NCBI RefSeq assembly: GCF_025363195.1
Contig: NZ_JANYEK010000206.1
Location: forward strand, 1 to 64,000
DNA from: Sphingomonas sp.
Lineage (GTDB): Bacteria > Pseudomonadota > Alphaproteobacteria > Sphingomonadales > Sphingomonadaceae
DNA length: 64,000 nucleotides
Direction: 5' to 3'
Part shown: positions 19,795 to 28,909 of the stretch, piece after piece
Layout: each line of letters opens with the position of its first letter
Numbering within the stretch: position 1 is the stretch's first letter
The notes under the pieces: generated by a model
Database searches by the model: none
Told to the model about the DNA's origin: nothing
What the model saw: only the letters and a program-made list of their open reading frames with translations
Translations under genes and position numbers: made by a program

Positions 19795-21012
19795 CTAGAC
19801 CATCATGCCCTGCAACAGCTTGGGCACCTCGCCGCTTTCGCCCCGTGCCTCGGCCATGAAGCGATCTTTCAGCGCCGGCAGTTTCTGCACCGTCGACAGG
19901 CCGAACCGGCGTGCCGCGTTCGCGGTCTTGCCGGGAATGCCGAACAGGCGCTGCAAGCCGTCTGTCGCGATCGACACCATCAGCGTGTCGAGACTGCGCC
20001 AGCGCTGGTAGCGCGCGAGCAAGGCCGGATCGCCAAGATCCAGGCCCAGACGCTTGCCCTCGACCAGCACCTCGACCAACGTCGCCACGTCCCGAAACCC
20101 CACGTTCACGCCTTGCCCGGCGATCGGATGGATGCCGTGTGCCGCATCGCCGACCAGCGCGAGCCGGTTCGACACGATCTGCGCCGCGTGGTGGAAGCCG
20201 AGCGGATAGCTCGACCGACCCCCGAGTGGCCCGAGCGCGCCCAGGAACCCGCCCATCTTCTTCCCCGCCTCCGCCAGGAACCCACGCTCCGACAGCTTCA
20301 GCATCCCCGGCGCTTCCGCGCGGCTTACCGACCAGACGATCGCCGAGCGATGCCCATCCGCATCGTCGTTGAGCGGCAGGATCGCGAACGGACCCTGCGG
20401 ATAGAAGATCTCGAAGGCGATGTTTTCATGGGTATGTTCGTGGTGCAGCGACGTGACGATCGCGGCGTGATCGTACGTCCAGCGCGCGGTGCGGATACCC
20501 GCCGCATCGCGGGTCGGCGAATTGCGCCCCTCCGCCGCGATCAGCAACGGCGCGGTGATCGTCGCGCCCGAATCGAGGATGGCCGTCACGCCGTGTTCGC
20601 CGCGTTCGACCGAGACGGCCCGCGTCTTCATGCGCAGATCGACGCCCGGGGCCGCCACCGCCGCTGCATATAGCGCCCCGCGCAACAGCCGATTCTCGAA
20701 CATATGCCCCAGCGCGCCATCCTCCGCGCCCGGTTCGAAATCGAGCGCACCCGGCTCCAGCCCGTCACTGACCCGGATCCCCGCGATCGGGCAACCCTGA
20801 CCGGTCAGCCGATCCAGGACCCCGATCGCGCCGAGCATCCGGTACGGCGCGCTGGCGATTGCCGAGGCGCGTCCGTCGAACCCGGCGGCGAGAATCACTT
20901 CGGGATCGGCGATATCGACGACGATCGCGCGCAGCCCATGCGTATCGAGCGCTACGGCGAGTGCGCTGCCGACCAGTCCGCCGCCGAGAATGATGACATC
21001 TGCTGTTTCCAT
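19795..21012 (-). CDS. UbiH/UbiF-type FAD-dependent hydroxylase
   Basis: A 405-residue class A flavin monooxygenase, probably acting on the ubiquinone ring. The N-terminal dinucleotide motif is IILGGGLVGSALAVAL. The second flavin-binding motif is ALVGDAAHGIHPIAGQGVNVGFRD, whose HPIAGQG is the signature of the UbiH/UbiF/Coq6 group. The internal substrate-domain segment around SLHHEH is also typical. Which ring carbon it hydroxylates cannot be told from sequence. It diverges from ftsK; an 11-base tandem repeat lies between them. Confidence 0.88.
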   Translation of the reverse strand: METADVIILGGGLVGSALAVALDTHGLRAIVVDIADPEVILAAGFDGRASAIASAPYRMLGAIGVLDRLTGQGCPIAGIRVSDGLEPGALDFEPGAEDGALGHMFENRLLRGALYAAAVAAPGVDLRMKTRAVSVERGEHGVTAILDSGATITAPLLIAAEGRNSPTRDAAGIRTARWTYDHAAIVTSLHHEHTHENIAFEIFYPQGPFAILPLNDDADGHRSAIVWSVSRAEAPGMLKLSERGFLAEAGKKMGGFLGALGPLGGRSSYPLGFHHAAQIVSNRLALVGDAAHGIHPIAGQGVNVGFRDVATLVEVLVEGKRLGLDLGDPALLARYQRWRSLDTLMVSIATDGLQRLFGIPGKTANAARRFGLSTVQKLPALKDRFMAEARGESGEVPKLLQGMMV

Positions 21013-21058
21013 ACGCCCGACTCTAATACCGCATGCGGCCCCTGCCAATGCACTGCAC

Positions 21059-21102
21059 CAGCATCGCGTCAGCATTGCATCAGCACTGCGCCAGCACCGC
21101 TC
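21059..21102. repeat. Four 11-bp tandem repeats upstream of ftsK
   Basis: Four degenerate copies of an 11-base unit follow one another: CAGCATCGCGT, CAGCATTGCAT, CAGCACTGCGC and CAGCACCGCTC. The CAGCA start is invariant and the rest drifts. The period is close to one helical turn. It lies between the divergent UbiH-type and ftsK genes, so it could be a protein-binding array or a simple repeat. Confidence 0.6.
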
Positions 21103-21181
21103 CGCCCCACGCCATCTTGACGCCGGACTCCCGAACGCGGATAATTTCGGGAACGAACAGCGGACAGACGGGGACAAGATC

Positions 21182-23503
21182 ATGGCGAGCCGGGCTCGAC
21201 CAGCGCTGTGGCGCGAGACGGTGAAGGCGGGGGCGGTGCGCAGCGGTGCCTTGCTGAGCGCGCTCGCCTTGTTCGTCGCAACCATCGTGATGGTGGTGGC
21301 GCTGGCCAGCTATCATTCCGGCGATCCGTCGCTGAACACCGCGGCAGGCGGCCCGGCGGAGAATTGGCTCGGCCTGCCCGGCGCGTGGTTCGCCGATCTC
21401 GCTTTGACCCTGTTCGGCTGGACGGTTTTGCTGCTGTTGCCGATCGCACCGATCGTCGCGCTCCGGCTGTGGCGGAACGAGCCGGCCGGGCGTTGGCTGC
21501 GCATGGTGATCGGCGGCACGATCGGCGCGGCGTTGATCGGTACGGCGGTGTCGTTCGTCGCTGCTTCGTCGGTGCTGGCTTTGCCCGCCGGATGGGGCGG
21601 CGTGCTGGGCCTGGGGCTGGCCGAGGGGTTGCGCTGGGGCGTCGGTTTCATCGGCGATCCGGTGGCGGTGTTGTGGACCGGGCGTGGCATCGGCCTGCTC
21701 GCGGGGCTGGTCGGCGCGATCGTCTGGGCACGCAGCCTGCAGGTTGCCTTGTCCCGCCCGCGCCTCCCACGTCTCGCCTTCCGCGCGGGATCGGCAGCGG
21801 CCTATATCGAGGGCGACGACGCGCTCGACGACATCGATCGACCGGTAAAGGAACCGCGCCGCAAGCCCACGCCCGAGCCGCGCGCCGTCGCGATGCCCGA
21901 TGCCCGCCCCGGCCCCGTGATCGCCGATCGCACCAACGCTCCCTCGATCGCCAAGCCCAAAGCGAAGCAGGAACAGCTCGACCTGCGCGACAATAATTAT
22001 CGCCTGCCCTCGATCGACCTGCTCATCCCCGCGCCACCAGCACCCGGCGCGGCGATCGACAAGGCCTCGCTGGAGCGCAATGCGCGGCTGCTCGAATCGG
22101 TGCTCGACGATTTCCACGTCAAGGGATCGATCGTCGAAGTGCGCCCCGGACCGGTCGTCACGATGTACGAACTGGAACCCGCCAGCGGGATCAAGGCCAG
22201 CCGCGTGATCCAGCTCGCCGACGATATCGCCCGCAATATGAGCGCCATTTCCGCGCGCGTCGCGACGATTCCGGGCCGGACCGTGATCGGCATCGAGTTG
22301 CCCAACATCCGACGCGAGACGGTCGGCCTGCACGAATTGATCGGTTCGCAGACGTTCGAGGATCAATCCGCCTCGCTGCCGCTGGTGCTGGGCAAGAATA
22401 TCGCGGGTGATCCTGTCATCGCCGATCTGGCCCCGATGCCGCATCTGCTCGTCGCGGGCACCACCGGATCGGGCAAATCGGTCGGGCTCAACTGTATGAT
22501 CCTGTCGTTGCTCTACCGCCTGACGCCGGACCAGTGCCGCATGATCATGATCGACCCGAAGATGCTGGAACTCAGCATGTACGACGATATCCCGCATCTG
22601 TTGTCGCCGGTCGTCACCGATCCGGCCAAGTCGGTGCGGGCGCTCAAATGGGCGGTCGAGCAGATGGAGGATCGCTATCGCCAGATGTCGTCGGTCGGCG
22701 TACGCAGTCTCGCCAGCTTCAACGACAAGGTCCGCGCTGCCAAGACCAAGGGCCAGCCGCTCGGCCGCAAGGTCCAGACCGGTTACGATCCCGATACGCG
22801 CCAGCCGATCTATGAGGAGGAGACGCTGGACTTCCAGGTGCTGCCCCAGATCGTGGTGATCGTCGACGAGCTCGCCGATCTGATGATGACGGCGGGCAAG
22901 GAGGTTGAATTCCTCATCCAGCGGTTGGCACAAAAGGCGCGCGCGGCGGGCATCCACCTGATCATGGCGACGCAGCGGCCCTCGGTCGACGTCATCACCG
23001 GCGTCATCAAGGCGAACCTGCCGACGCGCATCAGCTTCCATGTCACCTCGAAGATCGATTCGCGCACGATTCTGGGCGAACAGGGTGCGGAACAGCTGCT
23101 GGGCAAGGGCGACATGCTGTATATGCCCGGCGGCAAGGGCACGGTGCGCGTGCACGGCCCGTTCGTCAGCGACGACGAGGTGCGCGCGGTGGCGGATCAC
23201 TGGCGCGGGCAGGGTAAGCCGGATTATATCCAGTCCGTCACCGAGGAACCCGAGGATGGTTTCGCGCTCGATGGCGCGCCGGACGGCGAGGATTCGGCCG
23301 AGGACCAGCAATATCGCAACGCCATCCAGCTGGTGGTGGAAAGCCAGAAGGCCTCGACCAGTTGGCTCCAGCGGCAGCTCCGCATCGGCTATAACAGCGC
23401 CGCCCGGCTGATCGAGCGGATGGAAAAGGACGGCATCGTGGGGCGACCCGACCATGTCGGGCGCCGCGAGGTGTTGCGCGACCGCGATGGGAACCCGCTT
23501 TAG
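21182..23503 (+). CDS. ftsK: DNA translocase FtsK
   Basis: FtsK couples cell division to chromosome-dimer resolution by pumping DNA at the septum. The 773-residue protein has four N-terminal membrane helices (about 25-185), a short charged linker, and the RecA-like motor. The motor contains Walker A VAGTTGSGKSVGLN (near residue 425-435), Walker B VVIVDELADLM and the TQRPSVDVITG motif. The C-terminal winged-helix gamma domain reads STSWLQRQLRIGYNSAARLIERME, which recognises KOPS sites. The ATG at 21182 gives the conserved cytoplasmic N-terminus; the frame extends upstream without support. lolA follows on the same strand. Confidence 0.97.
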   Translation: MASRARPALWRETVKAGAVRSGALLSALALFVATIVMVVALASYHSGDPSLNTAAGGPAENWLGLPGAWFADLALTLFGWTVLLLLPIAPIVALRLWRNEPAGRWLRMVIGGTIGAALIGTAVSFVAASSVLALPAGWGGVLGLGLAEGLRWGVGFIGDPVAVLWTGRGIGLLAGLVGAIVWARSLQVALSRPRLPRLAFRAGSAAAYIEGDDALDDIDRPVKEPRRKPTPEPRAVAMPDARPGPVIADRTNAPSIAKPKAKQEQLDLRDNNYRLPSIDLLIPAPPAPGAAIDKASLERNARLLESVLDDFHVKGSIVEVRPGPVVTMYELEPASGIKASRVIQLADDIARNMSAISARVATIPGRTVIGIELPNIRRETVGLHELIGSQTFEDQSASLPLVLGKNIAGDPVIADLAPMPHLLVAGTTGSGKSVGLNCMILSLLYRLTPDQCRMIMIDPKMLELSMYDDIPHLLSPVVTDPAKSVRALKWAVEQMEDRYRQMSSVGVRSLASFNDKVRAAKTKGQPLGRKVQTGYDPDTRQPIYEEETLDFQVLPQIVVIVDELADLMMTAGKEVEFLIQRLAQKARAAGIHLIMATQRPSVDVITGVIKANLPTRISFHVTSKIDSRTILGEQGAEQLLGKGDMLYMPGGKGTVRVHGPFVSDDEVRAVADHWRGQGKPDYIQSVTEEPEDGFALDGAPDGEDSAEDQQYRNAIQLVVESQKASTSWLQRQLRIGYNSAARLIERMEKDGIVGRPDHVGRREVLRDRDGNPL

Positions 23504-23571
23504 CCCGAACGGTTCAGAACGGGTTCAAGGCCGCATGGGCATAAAGGCGGTCCGTTTTCAGGAGACTTTGC

Positions 23572-24180
23572 GTGAATTTCCGTTTTCTCTCCGCGCTGGC
23601 GCTTGCGCCGGTGCTGGTCGCCGCGGTCGCGCCGGGCGATCTCGGCCTGGTCCAGACGCACCTGCAAGCGGTGCAGACCATGACCGCGAGCTTCACGCAG
23701 ACCGACCGGCTCGGCAAGGTGCTGACCGGCACCCTGACGCTGAAGAAGCCGGGCATGATCCGCTTCCAATATGAAAAGGGCGTGCCGATCCTGATCGTCG
23801 GTGACGGCAAAGCCCTGTGGTTCCTGGATTATTCGGTCGGGCAGAAGCAACGCTGGCCGATCGGCAATTCGCCGCTCGGCGTCCTGCTCGATCCCTCGCG
23901 CGACATGACCAAGGTCGCGCATGTCGTGCCCGGTGGCGATCCGCGCATCATCTCGGTCGAGGCTGCCGACCCCAAGCATCCCGAATATGGCCGCATAACG
24001 TTGGTCTTCGTGCGCAATGCCACGGCACCCGGCGGGCTGATGTTGCAGGGCTGGGTGGCGCTCGACGCGCAGAACAATCGCACCACGCTCCGCCTGTCCG
24101 GGCAACGTTTCAACGCGCCCGTCGGCGACGAAATGTTCCGTTGGCGCGATCCGCAGCGCAATTCCGGCCCACACAAATAA
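23572..24180 (+). CDS. lolA: Outer-membrane lipoprotein carrier protein LolA
   Basis: LolA ferries lipoproteins across the periplasm from LolCDE to the outer membrane. The protein has 202 residues. An N-terminal signal peptide (FRFLSALALAPVLVAAVA) is followed by the LolA barrel pattern: LQAVQTMTASFTQTDRLGKVLTGTLTLKKPGMIRF (two stretches, TASFTQ and KPGMIRF), DGKALWFLDY and a C-terminal region ending in FRWRDP. The GTG start at 23572 has an AGGAGA ribosome-binding site. The order ftsK-lolA is common in alphaproteobacteria and other proteobacteria. Confidence 0.92.
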   Translation: MNFRFLSALALAPVLVAAVAPGDLGLVQTHLQAVQTMTASFTQTDRLGKVLTGTLTLKKPGMIRFQYEKGVPILIVGDGKALWFLDYSVGQKQRWPIGNSPLGVLLDPSRDMTKVAHVVPGGDPRIISVEAADPKHPEYGRITLVFVRNATAPGGLMLQGWVALDAQNNRTTLRLSGQRFNAPVGDEMFRWRDPQRNSGPHK

Positions 24181-24195
24181 TCCATTCATATTGGC

Positions 24196-24345
24196 GACAG
24201 GTTTGCTGTCCTAAAGGCGGTCTTGCGGATGCGGAGCGGTTCGGGATTTCCCCCCTGTTACCCGGATAAGGCTCTCATCCCGCCTGCGTGACGAACGCCA
24301 GGTCGGCCCTCGCTCCATGCCCCCGGAGCGGGGGCCTTTCCTTTT
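24196..24345 (+). ncRNA. Candidate structured RNA between lolA and xthA (family not recognised)
   Basis: The 234-base gap after lolA can be drawn as a compact fold. A hairpin GACAG/CTGTC lies at 196-210 (24196-24210). A stem GGAGCG (24233-24238) with CGCTCC (24311-24316) encloses two helices: CGGGAT (24242-24247) with ATCCCG (24277-24282), and CCTGCGT with ACGCCAGG (24283-24302). This is a three-way junction. An intrinsic-type terminator follows. AAAGGC at 24213-24218 can also pair with GCCTTT in the terminator. It could be a small RNA or a leader controlling xthA. I drew the pairing by eye, and no family match was found. Confidence 0.4.
24319..24345 (+). terminator. Intrinsic-type terminator hairpin
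   Basis: GCCCCC, a five-base loop GGAGC, then GGGGGC form a perfect six-pair stem at 24319-24335. It is followed by a pyrimidine-rich tract CTTTCCTTTT. It would end transcripts from lolA or from the candidate RNA before xthA. Confidence 0.65.
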
Positions 24346-24414
24346 GCGTGGATAGGCTTTGCCGCGGCGCGCTTGAGGGTGACTAATTCTCCCCAACCTT
24401 CTAGGTCCCTGCTC

Positions 24415-25197
24415 GTGAAGATCGTTTCCTGGAACATCAACTCGGTCCGTTTCCGCATCGAGATCGTCGAGCGCTTCCTAAAAGAGGCGCAGCCCGACAT
24501 TTTGTGCTTGCAGGAAACCAAGGTGATCGACGGCGATTTCCCCGCCGCCCCGTTCCGTGCGCTCGGCTATGATCAGATCATCCTGCACGGGCAGAAGATG
24601 CACCACGGCGTGGCGATCCTGTCGCGCATTCCGCTGATCGAGGACGATCGCTACGATTGGCAGGCCAATATGGAGGCGCGGCATGTTGGCGTGCGGCTGC
24701 CCAATGGCGTGCGACTGGATAACGTCTATGTGCCGGCCGGCGGCGACGTGCCGGACCGCGATGCGAACCCGAAATTCGGCCAGAAGCTGGATTTTGTCGA
24801 ACGCATGACGCGTTGGTCGCAGGAGTTGACCACGCCGACGATCGTCACCGGCGATTTCAACATCGCACCGCTCGAATCGGACGTGTGGAGCCACAAGCAG
24901 TTACAGAATGTGGTTAGCCATACCGCAATCGAAATCGAGGCGCTGAACCGGCTGAAGGATTCGAACTCCTGGGTCGATCTCGGTCGGCATTTTTATCCGG
25001 CACCGGCGCGACTGCATACATGGTGGAGTTATCGCTCGACCGATTTCACCGCCAATGATCGTGGGCGGCGGCTCGACCATATGTGGGCCAGCGCCGATGT
25101 CGCGGCGCAGGCGGTTTCGCATACGGTGTTCGAGGATTGCCGGTCGTGGCTGAAGCCCTCCGATCACATCCCGATCATGACAGAGTTCGCGTTTTGA
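24415..25197 (+). CDS. xthA: Exodeoxyribonuclease III (AP endonuclease)
   Basis: A 260-residue exonuclease III family enzyme that cleaves at abasic sites and trims 3' ends in base-excision repair. Signatures in order are [11 protein letters not shown], the metal-binding [20 protein letters not shown], the catalytic [14 protein letters not shown] and the C-terminal SDHIPIM with the active-site histidine. The GTG at 24415 places the conserved KIVSWNINS at the N-terminus. Its stop overlaps the ribA start as TTGA. Confidence 0.95.
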   Translation: MKIVSWNINSVRFRIEIVERFLKEAQPDILCLQETKVIDGDFPAAPFRALGYDQIILHGQKMHHGVAILSRIPLIEDDRYDWQANMEARHVGVRLPNGVRLDNVYVPAGGDVPDRDANPKFGQKLDFVERMTRWSQELTTPTIVTGDFNIAPLESDVWSHKQLQNVVSHTAIEIEALNRLKDSNSWVDLGRHFYPAPARLHTWWSYRSTDFTANDRGRRLDHMWASADVAAQAVSHTVFEDCRSWLKPSDHIPIMTEFAF

Positions 25198-26255
25198 ACG
25201 ACGCCCATAAAGCCGCGCTCGCTATCGATGCGCTGCGGCGTGGCTGGCCGATCGCGATCGACGGTGCAGACGGCTCGCTCGCCTTGTTGCCGATCGAGAC
25301 GGCCGATCCGGTCCGGCTGGCGTCGTTCGATCCTGTGGGGGGCGCCCCCGTCCTGCTGTCCGCCGGGCGCGCGGTGACGCTGAAGCTTGCCAACCAGATC
25401 GAGGCGGCTGTGCCCGATGCCCCGGTGCTGGTCGAGCGCGTGGCATGGCTCGATTTTGCCACGGCGACGGCGTTGGCCGATCCACAATTCGATCTCAGCA
25501 CACCGCTGAAAGGCCCGTTCCGGGCGATCTGCCTGGCCGAGCGCGATGCCGGGGCGGCGGCGCTGCGGCTGGCGCGGATCGGCGGAATGCTGCCCGCTTT
25601 CTTCGCGATCCCCGGCGGCACCGCCGACCTGACGCTGCACGTCGACGATATTGCCGCGCATGAGGACGCCGGACGCCTCACCATCGCCACCCGCGCACGC
25701 CTGCCGGTGCGCGGCGCGGAGGAGGCCGAAATCGTCGCCTTCCGCACGCCGGAAATGCCGGGCGAACACATCGCCTTGCTCATCGGCACCCCGAACGGTG
25801 CGCCGCCGTTGGTGCGCTTGCACAGCGAATGCCTGACCGGCGACATGCTCGGCAGCCTGAAGTGCGATTGCGGGCCGCAACTGGAAGCGGCCATCGCTGC
25901 AATCTCCGACAGCGGCTGGGGCATCCTGTTATATCTGCGACAGGAGGGGCGCGGGATCGGGCTGATCAACAAATTGCGCGCTTATGCGCTGCAGGATCAG
26001 GGTTTCGACACGGTCGATGCCAATACGCGGCTCGGCTTTGCGGTCGATTCGCGCAATTTCCACGTCGCGGCGCGGATGCTGGACCTGCTCGGGCACCGCG
26101 CGGTGCGGTTGCTGACCAACAATCTCGACAAGGTCGCACAACTCGAAGATGCGGGGATCAAGGTGGTCGAGCGCGTGCCGCACATCCTGCCCGCCAATCG
26201 CTTCAACGAGAAATATCTCGCCACCAAGCGCGACCGCACCGGGCATCAATTCTAG
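25194..26255 (+). CDS. ribA: GTP cyclohydrolase II with N-terminal extension
   Basis: RibA opens GTP to the pyrimidine precursor of riboflavin. The protein has 353 residues, about 150 more than a single-domain RibA. The C-terminal catalytic domain (about 150-353) has the zinc-binding motif [21 protein letters not shown], the [20 protein letters not shown] motif and NTRLGF. The N-terminal part ([22 protein letters not shown]) looks like a degenerate RibB-type or other fold, and I see no complete dihydroxybutanone phosphate synthase motifs. The start is TTG at 25194, overlapping the xthA stop. Confidence 0.93.
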   Translation: MNDAHKAALAIDALRRGWPIAIDGADGSLALLPIETADPVRLASFDPVGGAPVLLSAGRAVTLKLANQIEAAVPDAPVLVERVAWLDFATATALADPQFDLSTPLKGPFRAICLAERDAGAAALRLARIGGMLPAFFAIPGGTADLTLHVDDIAAHEDAGRLTIATRARLPVRGAEEAEIVAFRTPEMPGEHIALLIGTPNGAPPLVRLHSECLTGDMLGSLKCDCGPQLEAAIAAISDSGWGILLYLRQEGRGIGLINKLRAYALQDQGFDTVDANTRLGFAVDSRNFHVAARMLDLLGHRAVRLLTNNLDKVAQLEDAGIKVVERVPHILPANRFNEKYLATKRDRTGHQF

Positions 26256-26914
26256 GCGACCAGAAGCGCCACCTCGTCGAAGCTGCCGGCGATGTCTTGC
26301 ACGCCGGTCGCGCGCAACCGGTCAGCATGGTCGGGCGCGCAGTGACTCCCACCGACGAACCCGATGACATGGCCGCCCGACGCCACCGCGCCCGTCGCGC
26401 CGACCGGTGAATCCTCAACGATCGCGCACATTGCGATATCCACGCCGAGAGCGTTCGCGGCATGAAGATACACATCAGGCGCGGGCTTGCCCCGAGCGAC
26501 ATGTTCGCGCCCGGAAAAGATCATCGTGCCGAACCGGTCGCGCAGGCCGATATGGTCGAGATGGCGGCCGATCCACGCCGAGGAGCTCGACGAAGCGATC
26601 GCGACCGGCAGGCCAGCGGGCAAACCCCGCACGAATGCGACCGCGCCGGCCACCGCATCGATTCCCGCCGCCATCACGCGCGCGTCCTCGGCCTTGCGCG
26701 CGGTGTGGAAATCGTGCGGCAGCGTGCGACCGATCCATGCCTCGACCGCGCCGATAAAGTCCGCCCCCGCCAGACCCATGAACTTTGCCATCGATTGCTC
26801 GGTCGTCGTTGGATGGCCGATGCCGGTGAGATAGGCGGCGATCTGGCGATTGCCGACCAGTTCGCTCTCGATCAACACACCGTCGAAATCGAAGATGATC
26901 GCGGCAAACTTCAT
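26252..26914 (-). CDS. HAD superfamily hydrolase (beta-phosphoglucomutase-like)
   Basis: A 220-residue HAD phosphatase or mutase of subfamily IA. Motif I is [11 protein letters not shown] with D9 and D11. Motif II is ASSSSS near residue 110. The motif III lysine is in GKPAPDVY and motif IV is [17 protein letters not shown] helical cap lies between motifs I and II. The order D-F-D-G-V fits sugar-phosphate phosphatases such as YieH-like enzymes; the substrate is unknown. Its stop codon shares the CTAG tetranucleotide with the convergent ribA stop. Its ATG overlaps the yggS stop (ATGA). Confidence 0.88.
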   Translation of the reverse strand: MKFAAIIFDFDGVLIESELVGNRQIAAYLTGIGHPTTTEQSMAKFMGLAGADFIGAVEAWIGRTLPHDFHTARKAEDARVMAAGIDAVAGAVAFVRGLPAGLPVAIASSSSSAWIGRHLDHIGLRDRFGTMIFSGREHVARGKPAPDVYLHAANALGVDIAMCAIVEDSPVGATGAVASGGHVIGFVGGSHCAPDHADRLRATGVQDIAGSFDEVALLVA

Positions 26915-27615
26915 GCGCGTGTTCCGAACAAAGCGGTACCGACACGAACATGCGTCGCGCCGATCATCACCGCCGTCTCGAAATCGCCCGACATACCCAT
27001 ACTCAACCCCGCCAGCCCCGATTCGCCCGCCAGTTTGGCGAGCAAGGCGAAATAGGGTGCCGCTTCGGTATCGGCGGGCGGAATCGCCATCAGCCCGGCA
27101 ATCGCCAGGCCCGCCTCGCGCGCCGCCGCCAGCAATGCAGGCAGATCATGGATCGCACAGCCGCCCTTCTGTTCCTCCGCCCCGATATTGACCTGGATGA
27201 AACACGCAGGTCGTTTGCCGACGCGTTCCATCGCCTTGCCCAGTGCCGTGACCAGCGATGGCCGGTCCACCGAATGGATAACATCGAACAGCGCCACCGC
27301 GTCTTCTGCCTTGTTCGACTGGAGCTGCCCGATCAGATGCAGCACCGAATCGGGATAAGCCTCCCGCAGCGCCGGCCATTTCCCTTCCGCCTCCGCCACG
27401 CGATTCTCGCCGAAGTCGCGCTGCCCCGCGGCGAGCAGGGGCAGGATCGCCTCCGCACTTTGCGTCTTGGACACCGCGATCAACTTCACATCCTCGGGTT
27501 TGCGTGACGCCAGGCCGGCAGCATGGGCGATCGCCTGATGAACGGTTTGAAGCGCGGTTGCTGGGCCGGTTGCGGGGCCGGTTGCGGGGCCAGTTGCGGG
27601 ATCGTGTGCGGACAT
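26911..27615 (-). CDS. YggS/PROSC-family PLP homeostasis protein
   Basis: A 234-residue pyridoxal-phosphate-binding protein of the YggS/PLPBP family, involved in PLP homeostasis. Signatures are LIAVSKTQ with the PLP lysine, RDFGENRVAEAEGKW, LHLIGQLQSNKAEDAV, QVNIGAEEQKGGC, LSMGMSGDFETAVMIGATHVRVGTALFG. The N-terminus has an unusual ATGP-type repeat (residues about 7-20), encoded by a 12-bp tandem repeat. The ATG at 27615 is chosen; the longer frame lacks conservation. It is upstream of the HAD gene and diverges from the ThiE-like gene. Confidence 0.93.
   Translation of the reverse strand: MSAHDPATGPATGPATGPATALQTVHQAIAHAAGLASRKPEDVKLIAVSKTQSAEAILPLLAAGQRDFGENRVAEAEGKWPALREAYPDSVLHLIGQLQSNKAEDAVALFDVIHSVDRPSLVTALGKAMERVGKRPACFIQVNIGAEEQKGGCAIHDLPALLAAAREAGLAIAGLMAIPPADTEAAPYFALLAKLAGESGLAGLSMGMSGDFETAVMIGATHVRVGTALFGTRA
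27563..27598. repeat. Three 12-bp tandem repeats inside yggS
   Basis: Three copies of GGGCCGGTTGCG (the third with one change) run head to tail in the 5' end of yggS, with a degenerate copy just before. Copy-number change would add or remove four residues (A-T-G-P) without shifting the frame. Confidence 0.8.
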
Positions 27616-27637
27616 CGGCGCTGCTATAGGCAGGCCC

Positions 27638-28180
27638 GTGCCACGCCGCCACCCCAGCAAATTGCCGCCTCTGTGGCTGATGACCGACGAGCGGATGGGC
27701 GATGACCTCTGGTGCGCGCTGCAGACGCTGCCGCCGGGGTCGGGCGTGATCTTTCGCCATCACGCGACGCCTTTGGCCGAACGCCGCGTGCTGTTCGCCA
27801 AGGTCGGAAAAATCGCACGGGCGAGACGGCTCCTGTTGGTTCGAGCCGGACCAGTTCGGCTCGGGCGAGAACAGGGGGTACATGGCAAGGGCGCAATTCG
27901 TCCCGGCGAGATCCGGACCTGGCCAGCCCATACTCGAAAGGAGGCGCTGACCGGCATAAACGCCGGTGCCGACCTGCTGTTCGTTTCACCGATCTTTGCC
28001 ACCCGGTCGCATCCCGGCGCAGCGGCATCAGGCCCGGTGCGGGCGGCCATCAGGATTTGTGGGTTGACCACGCCCGCCATTGCGCTCGGCGGGATGACGG
28101 CACGACGTTATCGTCGGCTCAGGCCCTTTGGGTTTCACGGTTGGGCGGCGATCGATGCGTGGATCGTCCCACGCGGCTGA
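27638..28180 (+). CDS. ThiE/TenI-like thiamine phosphate synthase family protein
   Basis: A 180-residue protein whose C-terminal half fits the ThiE/TenI TIM barrel: NAGADLLFVSPIFATRSHPGA and PAIALGGMTARRYRRLRPFGFHGWAAIDAW. The N-terminal part starts PPLWLMTDERMGDD. It is short, and the usual ThiE pyrimidine-binding motifs are not obvious. It may be a divergent or non-canonical member rather than a true thiamine phosphate synthase. GTG at 27638 is the likely start. No other thiamine gene is nearby. Confidence 0.65.
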   Translation: MPRRHPSKLPPLWLMTDERMGDDLWCALQTLPPGSGVIFRHHATPLAERRVLFAKVGKIARARRLLLVRAGPVRLGREQGVHGKGAIRPGEIRTWPAHTRKEALTGINAGADLLFVSPIFATRSHPGAAASGPVRAAIRICGLTTPAIALGGMTARRYRRLRPFGFHGWAAIDAWIVPRG

Positions 28181-28183
28181 CCG

Positions 28184-28909
28184 TCAGAAGCGGAACGCGG
28201 TTCCGATATAGACCGCCTGGCTGTCGAGCCGGCTGTCATCTTTCAAACGCTCGAGCCGATCCCGCTCGCTCTTGTAGCGCACGCCCGCCGTCACATCGAG
28301 GTTGCGGGTGAGCGCATACGATCCGCCGACATCAAGCGCATAATTCGGCGCTTCCTCGACCAGCTTCGGCGCACCGGCGAGCGGGCGATCGGAAATCGCC
28401 TTCACCTGACCGCTGAACCGCTTGCCGGTGTAGCTGAGGCCAAGGTCCATACGCTCGCGGCTGCCCGGCAGACCAGCCATATCGACCCGCGCCACGTCGC
28501 TCGACAAGGCGAAGCGCTTCCAGCCGACCGCTACGCCAAGATTATAGGCGATCGGCGCAAGATTAAGCTGCGGTGCGGCCACCAGCGCCGCCGTGCCATT
28601 GCGTTCAGCGTACAAAGCGCTGCGCGTCAAGCGGGCGCGCACCGCCACCGTCACGGCATGGCTGCCGGCATGGCGCGATTCGGAGGGCGTGAAGCTGAAC
28701 CCGGCCGAGTCGAGCCCACCGCGAGCGAACACCGCCGCGAGCCGGGGATCAGCCGACGCCGGAGTGAACGATCCTGCGCTGCGCGTGAAATTCACACGCT
28801 TTTCCGTGTGGTTGGCGTTATCCGGTGCCCCGATCGCCGGTGCCACGGCGATGCCGAGGGCAACCAGGGCCCCCACAGCAATACCGGCAATCGTGCGACC
28901 AGCGACCAC
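28184..28909 (-). CDS. Putative outer-membrane beta-barrel protein
   Basis: A 241-residue protein of unknown function. A signal peptide ends near APAIGA (about residue 28). The mature part alternates hydrophobic and polar residues in strands, for example FSGQVKAISDR and LDVTAGVRYKSE, and ends in the terminal phenylalanine AFRF, a BAM-recognition-like C-terminus. This supports a small outer-membrane barrel. It converges with the ThiE-like gene, with stops three bases apart. No close family name is offered. Confidence 0.65.
   Translation of the reverse strand: MVAGRTIAGIAVGALVALGIAVAPAIGAPDNANHTEKRVNFTRSAGSFTPASADPRLAAVFARGGLDSAGFSFTPSESRHAGSHAVTVAVRARLTRSALYAERNGTAALVAAPQLNLAPIAYNLGVAVGWKRFALSSDVARVDMAGLPGSRERMDLGLSYTGKRFSGQVKAISDRPLAGAPKLVEEAPNYALDVGGSYALTRNLDVTAGVRYKSERDRLERLKDDSRLDSQAVYIGTAFRF

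Noticed and set aside
24181-24350. 6S or 4.5S RNA as an identity for the lolA-xthA structured region
   Set aside because: The SRP loop signature is absent and the three-way junction does not fit the 6S long-hairpin form, so the family is left open.
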